A program made the position numbers and the translations under genes. This document shows, in pieces, positions 5,948-10,000 of a DNA stretch of 10,000 nucleotides. This stretch comes from Rheinheimera sp. GTDB lineage: Bacteria; Pseudomonadota; Gammaproteobacteria; Enterobacterales; Alteromonadaceae. The stretch covers positions 1-10,000 of the forward strand of contig NZ_JAIWOI010000254.1 in NCBI RefSeq assembly GCF_020217005.1, written 5' to 3'. Below the pieces are notes generated by a model, which was not told the origin of the DNA, did no database searches, and saw only the letters and a list, made by a program, of their open reading frames with translations. Numbering within the stretch: position 1 is the stretch's first letter; each line of letters starts with the position of its first letter.

Positions 5948-6115
5948 ATGGCTGTACAGCAAAACAAAAAATCTCGTGCAAGACGTGACATGCGTCGTTC
6001 TCATGATGCGTTGACTGGGCCAACGCTGTCTGTAGACGCAACTTCAGGTGAAACGCACCGTCGCCACCACATCACTGAAGATGGTTACTACAAAGGTCGT
6101 AAAGTAATTAAGTAA
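5948..6115 (+). CDS. rpmF: 50S ribosomal protein L32 (bL32)
   Basis: This 55-residue basic protein is a structural component of the large ribosomal subunit. It reads [20 protein letters not shown] at the start and carries [20 protein letters not shown] near the end, matching E. coli L32 (57 residues) throughout. It has no cysteines, so it is the zinc-free form. The start is fixed by AGGAG seven bases upstream and by homology. It sits 18 bp after yceD and 6 bp before plsX, the usual order. The pairing of L32 with the phospholipid gene plsX in one operon is conserved across many bacteria. Confidence 0.97.
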   Translation: MAVQQNKKSRARRDMRRSHDALTGPTLSVDATSGETHRRHHITEDGYYKGRKVIK

Positions 6116-6121
6116 GTTTGG

Positions 6122-7162
6122 ATGCACTCGTTGCAACCACTACGACTTAAAATAGCTTTAGACATGATGGGGGGCGACCATGGCCCCCAATCAACTATTC
6201 CTGCAGCCATAGAAGCGCTGTGTGAATTTCCTCATGTAGACTTAGTCCTTTGCGGCGATTCTGAAATTCTTACCCATGAACTAGAACAGGCTGGATATCT
6301 AAACCACCCTCAGCTGTCTATTCAACATGCCTCGCAACAAGTTCTGATGACAGACAAACCCTCAGTGGCTTTGCGTAATAAGCGCCAGTCCTCGATGCGT
6401 ATTGCGCTGGATTTAGTTGAACAAAATAAAGTGGCCGCCTGTGTCAGCGCCGGTAATACCGGAGCTTTGATTGCGATGGCACATTTTGTTCTGAAGATGC
6501 TTAACGGTGTCGAGCGTCCTGCCTTAATCAGCAGCTTGCCTTCAACTGTCGGCAGTCCGGTCTTTATGCTGGATTTGGGAGCGACGGTGAATTGTGATTC
6601 AGATACCTTATTCCAGTTTGCTGTAATGGGCGCTGTGATGGCTGAAGAAGTCGAAGGCATAGTCAAACCCAAAGTGGCTTTGCTGAACATGGGCGAAGAA
6701 GAAATCAAAGGTTCGGATCAAATCAAACGAACCTCCTTACTCTTATCCGAATGTGCGGATATCAATTACATTGGCTACATCGAGGGCAATGACATTTTTT
6801 CCGGCAAGGCTGATGTGATTGTCTGTGATGGCTTTGTTGGCAATGTGGCGCTGAAAACCTGTGAAGGTGTAGCGAAACTCATCTTAAAACGCTTAGAAAC
6901 TGCACTGAAAAACTCAATGTCTGCTCAACTTTTCGGCTGGTTAATCAAACCTTTTCTGAAAAGTATGTCTTTAGGTGTGAACCCCGACCAGTATAACGGG
7001 GCAAGTCTGATAGGATTGCGCGGAATTGTAGTGAAAAGTCATGGAAATGCGACAAAAGAAGCATTTCTTAGTGCCATCCGTCAGGCCGTGCGCGAGGTTG
7101 AACGCCAGGTGCCGGTGAAGATCAAAGACAGGCTGGAACACGTATTAATTGACAAAGCGTAG
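6122..7162 (+). CDS. plsX: Phosphate acyltransferase PlsX
   Basis: PlsX is a peripheral membrane enzyme that converts acyl-ACP and phosphate to acyl-phosphate. Acyl-phosphate is the donor for PlsY in the first step of glycerophospholipid synthesis. The 346 residues show the family motifs: ALDMMGGDHGP (12-22), SAGNTGALIAMA (109-120), LDLGATVNCD (150-159) and NMGEEEIKGSDQ (189-200). The VCDGFVGNVALKT and GASLIGLRGIVVKSHG segments follow. It is full length. The ATG, six bases after the rpmF stop, agrees with homologues in distance to the first motif. There is no recognisable Shine-Dalgarno sequence in the gap (GTTTGG), so translation probably depends on coupling to rpmF. fabH follows after six bases. 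Confidence 0.96.
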   Translation: MHSLQPLRLKIALDMMGGDHGPQSTIPAAIEALCEFPHVDLVLCGDSEILTHELEQAGYLNHPQLSIQHASQQVLMTDKPSVALRNKRQSSMRIALDLVEQNKVAACVSAGNTGALIAMAHFVLKMLNGVERPALISSLPSTVGSPVFMLDLGATVNCDSDTLFQFAVMGAVMAEEVEGIVKPKVALLNMGEEEIKGSDQIKRTSLLLSECADINYIGYIEGNDIFSGKADVIVCDGFVGNVALKTCEGVAKLILKRLETALKNSMSAQLFGWLIKPFLKSMSLGVNPDQYNGASLIGLRGIVVKSHGNATKEAFLSAIRQAVREVERQVPVKIKDRLEHVLIDKA

Positions 7163-7168
7163 GGCCCA

Positions 7169-8128
7169 ATGTATTCACGCATTATTGGAACCGGAAGTTA
7201 CTTTCCGTCTCAGGTCAGAACCAATGCTGATCTCGAAACCATGGTTGAAACCACAGACGAGTGGATCATCGAACGAACTGGTATCAAAGAACGCCGCATC
7301 ATAGCCGACAATGAAACTGTCGCTACTATGGGCGCTCAGGCTGCATTAAAAGCTATTGAAGCTGCAGGCATCGACAAAAACTCCATCGATATGATTGTCA
7401 TGGCCACCACCAGCGCCGCTCGTGCTTTGCCAAGTGCAGCTTGCGAAGTGCAGCGTGAACTGGATATGCCGGGCATTCCTGCTTTTGACGTAGCTGCAGC
7501 CTGTGCTGGTTTTTGTTATGCCTTGAGTATTGCTGACCAATATGTAAAAAGTGGTATGGCAAAACGAGTACTGGTGATAGGCGCAGATTGTTTATCGCGT
7601 TTAATGAGCCCTGAAGACCGCAGTATGGTGATTTTATTTGGTGATGCCGCTGGTGCCGTTATTTTAGAAGCGTCAGAGCAGCCAGGTATTTTATCTACTC
7701 ATATTCATGCTGATGGTAAATACTCCGAATTATTGTATGTCGACAATCCGATTCGGGGTGACGAAGCTTCAGTGCATAACTCCTGGGGCGCGATGAAAGG
7801 CAACGAAGTCTTTAAAGTTGCTGTCACCCGTTTATCTGAAGTGGTTGAGCAAACCCTTGCTGCCAACAATATGGATAAATCACAAATTGACTGGTTAGTG
7901 CCACATCAGGCCAACTTGCGCATTATCTCTGCTGTGGCCCGTAAACTGGATATGTCGATGGAACAGGTGGTGATCAACCTCGACCGTTACGGCAATACCT
8001 CAGCAGCAACTGTTCCTACCGCCTTAGACGAAGCTGTCCGTGACGGCCGTATCCAGCGCGGACAAACTATATTGCTTGAAGCCTTTGGCAGTGGTTTTGC
8101 CTGGGCTTCGGCTTTAATACGCTATTAA
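7169..8128 (+). CDS. fabH: 3-oxoacyl-ACP synthase III (KAS III)
   Basis: FabH starts fatty acid synthesis by condensing acetyl-CoA with malonyl-ACP to acetoacetyl-ACP. The 319-residue product has the Cys-His-Asn triad: C112 in [12 protein letters not shown]246 in VPHQANLRI and N276 in YGNTSAA. E. coli has C112, H244 and N274 in a protein of 317 residues. [12 protein letters not shown] (28-39) and [11 protein letters not shown] (156-166) are also typical. The ATG is preceded by AGGG, which overlaps the plsX stop region, four bases away. It lies six bases after plsX and upstream of fabD, the E. coli order. Nothing in it suggests the branched-chain-specific form, but primer preference cannot be judged from sequence alone. 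Confidence 0.96.
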   Translation: MYSRIIGTGSYFPSQVRTNADLETMVETTDEWIIERTGIKERRIIADNETVATMGAQAALKAIEAAGIDKNSIDMIVMATTSAARALPSAACEVQRELDMPGIPAFDVAAACAGFCYALSIADQYVKSGMAKRVLVIGADCLSRLMSPEDRSMVILFGDAAGAVILEASEQPGILSTHIHADGKYSELLYVDNPIRGDEASVHNSWGAMKGNEVFKVAVTRLSEVVEQTLAANNMDKSQIDWLVPHQANLRIISAVARKLDMSMEQVVINLDRYGNTSAATVPTALDEAVRDGRIQRGQTILLEAFGSGFAWASALIRY

Positions 8129-8158
8129 CGATTGTACGAGAATATTGCGAGAACAATG

Positions 8159-9094
8159 ATGAACAACAAACTTGCATTGGTATTTCCAGGACAGGGTTCA
8201 CAAAGCGTCGGTATGTTGGCCGAACTGCATGCTGAATTTGCAACAGTGCGTGACACCTTCGCTGAAGCTTCAACGGCTTTAGGTTATGACTTATGGGCAT
8301 TAGTGGCCAATGGCCCTGATACCGAATTAAATGAAACTCACCGCACTCAACCTGCGTTATTAACAGCTTCTGTTGCAGTGTATCGCGTATGGCTGGAACA
8401 GGGCGGTGCAACTCCTGCTTATTTAGCTGGTCACTCTTTAGGTGAGTACTCAGCGTTAGTTTGCGCTGGTGTATTGACCTTGTCTGATGCCGTCAAGCTT
8501 GTAGAAAAACGTGGTCAGTATATGCAACTGGCTGTGCCAGCTGGTACTGGTGCCATGTCTGCCATTATTGGCCTGGACGATGCGCTGATTGCCAAAGCCT
8601 GCGCTGAAGCTGCACAGGGCGAAGTGGTTTCTCCTGTCAATTTCAACTCGCCAGGTCAGGTGGTCATTGCCGGTAATAAAGCTGCGGTAGAACGAGCCAA
8701 TGAACTTTGTAAAGCGGCTGGTGCCAAACGTGCGTTGCCTTTACCTGTGTCTGTCCCCTCACACTGCGCTTTAATGAAGCCAGCCGCAGATAAACTGGCC
8801 GCTAATTTAAACAGTATTTCGTTTCATACAGCTGTCATACCTGTAGTGAACAATGTCGATGTTGTTGCAGCAGCAGATGCCGCGGCAATCAAAGATGCGT
8901 TAGTGCGTCAGCTGTATAGTCCGGTGCGCTGGACAGAAAGTATTGAATTTTTAGCTGCGCAAGGCGTAGATACAGTGATTGAACTGGGTGCCGGCAAGGT
9001 ATTAAGTGGCTTAATTAAACGTATTAACAAAGAGCTGAATACAGCATCAGTCACAGATGTAGCGTCGTTAAAAGACGCTTTAGCTGCAGAATAA
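8159..9094 (+). CDS. fabD: Malonyl-CoA:ACP transacylase
   Basis: FabD moves malonyl from CoA to acyl carrier protein, supplying the extender unit for fatty acid elongation. Counting from the chosen start, the 311-residue product (E. coli 309) has FPGQGSQ with Q12 of the oxyanion hole, the nucleophile S93 in GHSLGEYSAL, R118 in EKRGQYMQ and H202 in PSHCALM. The C-terminal VIELGAGKVLSGLIKR is also a family mark. Two adjacent ATGs are possible, at 8156 and 8159. I prefer 8159, because GAGA then lies six bases upstream rather than three. An in-frame TTG at 8132 would add nine residues without a homologous match. It lies 30 bp after fabH and 14 bp before fabG, within the operon. Confidence 0.95.
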   Translation: MNNKLALVFPGQGSQSVGMLAELHAEFATVRDTFAEASTALGYDLWALVANGPDTELNETHRTQPALLTASVAVYRVWLEQGGATPAYLAGHSLGEYSALVCAGVLTLSDAVKLVEKRGQYMQLAVPAGTGAMSAIIGLDDALIAKACAEAAQGEVVSPVNFNSPGQVVIAGNKAAVERANELCKAAGAKRALPLPVSVPSHCALMKPAADKLAANLNSISFHTAVIPVVNNVDVVAAADAAAIKDALVRQLYSPVRWTESIEFLAAQGVDTVIELGAGKVLSGLIKRINKELNTASVTDVASLKDALAAE

Positions 9095-9108
9095 AAGGCT
9101 TAAAGACA

Positions 9109-9858
9109 ATGACAACTTCATTTATTTCGTTAGAAGGTCAGGTGGCCTTAGTCACAGGTGCGAGCCGCGGTATCGGTCGTGCTATTGCTGAACAATTAGC
9201 CGCTTTAGGCGCTAAAGTGGTTGGAACTGCAACAACTGAATCAGGCGCTGCAGCTATTTCTGCTTATTTAGGTGACAAAGGTTTGGGCCTGGTGTTAAAT
9301 GTCGGCGATACAACCTCTATTGAGCAGTGTTTAGAGACGATAAAAGCTCAGTTTGGCGATATTGATATTCTGGTGAATAACGCTGGTATTACCCGCGATA
9401 ACTTGTTGATGCGCATGAAAGAAGAGGAATGGTTCGATATCATGCAAACCAATTTGACATCAGTGTACCGTTTAAGTAAAGCTGTGCTGCGTAGCATGAT
9501 GAAAAAGCGTCACGGCCGGATCATCAGTATAGGTTCAGTGGTAGGTTCTATGGGTAATGCGGGTCAGACTAACTATGCAGCAGCGAAAGCGGGCGTATTA
9601 GGTTTTACTAAGTCGTTAGCCAAAGAAGTAGCATCTCGTGGTATCACTGTGAACGCTATTGCGCCAGGTTTTATCGACACCGATATGACCAAAGAATTGT
9701 CAGATGAGCAAAAAGAAGCAATTTTCAGCCAGGTCCCGGCAAATCGTCTGGGCCAGCCGGAAGAAATAGCAGCCGCTGTAGCCTTTTTGGCTTCAGGTCC
9801 GGCGGCCTATATTACGGGTGAAACCATCCATATCAACGGTGGTATGTATATGGTGTAA
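9109..9858 (+). CDS. fabG: 3-oxoacyl-ACP reductase, NADPH-dependent
   Basis: FabG performs the first reduction of each fatty acid elongation cycle, 3-oxoacyl-ACP to 3-hydroxyacyl-ACP. It is a classical short-chain dehydrogenase of 249 residues (E. coli 244). The cofactor motif TGASRGIG is at 16-23, NNAG at 90-93, and the catalytic residues are N115, S143, Y156 and K160 (NYAAAK). APGFIDTDMT (185-194) and the C-terminal TGETIHINGGMYMV are standard. The extra five residues are at the N-terminus (MTTSFISLEGQ). The ATG follows fabD by 14 bp, with AAAGG about 10 bases upstream. The next genes should be acpP and fabF, but the palindromic repeat starts about 50 bp after the stop and the window ends. 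Confidence 0.97.
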   Translation: MTTSFISLEGQVALVTGASRGIGRAIAEQLAALGAKVVGTATTESGAAAISAYLGDKGLGLVLNVGDTTSIEQCLETIKAQFGDIDILVNNAGITRDNLLMRMKEEEWFDIMQTNLTSVYRLSKAVLRSMMKKRHGRIISIGSVVGSMGNAGQTNYAAAKAGVLGFTKSLAKEVASRGITVNAIAPGFIDTDMTKELSDEQKEAIFSQVPANRLGQPEEIAAAVAFLASGPAAYITGETIHINGGMYMV

Positions 9859-9910
9859 GTTTTTAGCCGATGTGATTGAAGTTGTATTGCACCTTCATGA
9901 GCTAAGGCTA

Positions 9911-10000
9911 TTAGCCAAAGTAATTGGAGTTGCAGCGCGACGACAAGCGAAGAGTCCCCATGAACATAGCTGTCCTATGTGATTGGGGTGACAGAGCGAA
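9911..10000. repeat. Dispersed palindromic intergenic repeat, copy 2 (right arm beyond window)
   Basis: Positions 9918-10000 align with 4484-4566 of copy 1 in the same orientation, identical at about 67 of 84 columns and with 27 of the first 30 bases the same. The central hairpin is at 9956-9988: CCCCA/TGGGG and ACATAG/CTATGT stems with a five-base loop. The left arm begins near 9911 (TTAGCCAAAGTAATTGG). The right arm would lie beyond 10000. Before it, 9859-9910 has only two small inverted repeats, GAAGTTG/CACCTTC (9878-9896) and GGCT/AGCC (9906-9916), without a U-tract. The copy follows fabG on the transcribed strand. Confidence 0.85.

Noticed and set aside
6322..6708. 128-residue minus-strand reading frame inside plsX
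   Set aside because: It is an antisense shadow of a fully conserved plsX frame, with no ribosome binding site or family resemblance.
8132..8158. N-terminal extension of FabD from a TTG codon at 8132
   Set aside because: The added residues have no counterpart in FabD proteins, and the ATGs at 8156/8159 put FPGQGSQ at the expected distance from the start.
9878..9916. Two small hairpins after fabG considered as a terminator
   Set aside because: Stems are short or mismatched and neither is followed by a U-tract; at most they add to the repeat that follows.

Overview
The window is a conserved gammaproteobacterial housekeeping region with the order rne < > rluC > HAD hydrolase > < yceF < > yceD > rpmF > plsX > fabH > fabD > fabG. 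This is the E. coli rne-rluC-yceF-yceD-rpmF-plsX-fab neighbourhood with an extra HAD phosphatase after rluC, a gene also found there in Pseudomonas. Moderate base composition, an E. coli-like RNase E and L32, and an intergenic repeat of a type I associate with Shewanella, Rheinheimera and relatives suggest an Alteromonadales or Rheinheimera-type marine or freshwater bacterium. The genus is an inference. I see no prophage, insertion sequence with a transposase, CRISPR, tRNA or rRNA.

Layout. Positions 1-2230 (minus) hold the first 743 residues of RNase E; its C-terminal tail continues past the left edge. Positions 2231-2838 are a 608-bp divergent regulatory region. It appears to contain a long structured rne leader of about 365 nt, similar in length to the autoregulatory E. 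coli leader, and an AT-rich part with ordered TAATTA repeats in front of rluC. Then come rluC and an overlapping HAD hydrolase (plus). They converge with yceF (minus) on a 128-bp imperfect palindromic repeat whose right arm reaches the yceF stop codon. A 207-bp divergent region carries good sigma-70 promoters for yceF and for the yceD-rpmF-plsX-fabHDG operon. All operon genes are closely spaced. A second copy of the repeat follows fabG and runs off the right edge, where acpP and fabF would be expected.

How the genes work together. RNase E and RluC act on RNA: RNase E in decay and rRNA processing, RluC in 23S rRNA pseudouridylation. YceD is associated with 23S rRNA accumulation and L32 is a 50S protein. 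PlsX makes acyl-phosphate for phospholipid synthesis. FabH starts fatty acid synthesis, FabD supplies malonyl-ACP and FabG reduces the beta-keto intermediate. The layout couples ribosome production to membrane lipid synthesis from one growth-type promoter.

The enzymes are ordinary. The parts most worth a second look are the two copies of the structured repeat, the predicted nearly leaderless yceD transcript from a promoter with a stringent-type GC-rich discriminator, the long rne leader, and a nine-fold Glu-Arg-X tripeptide repeat in the RNase E tail.
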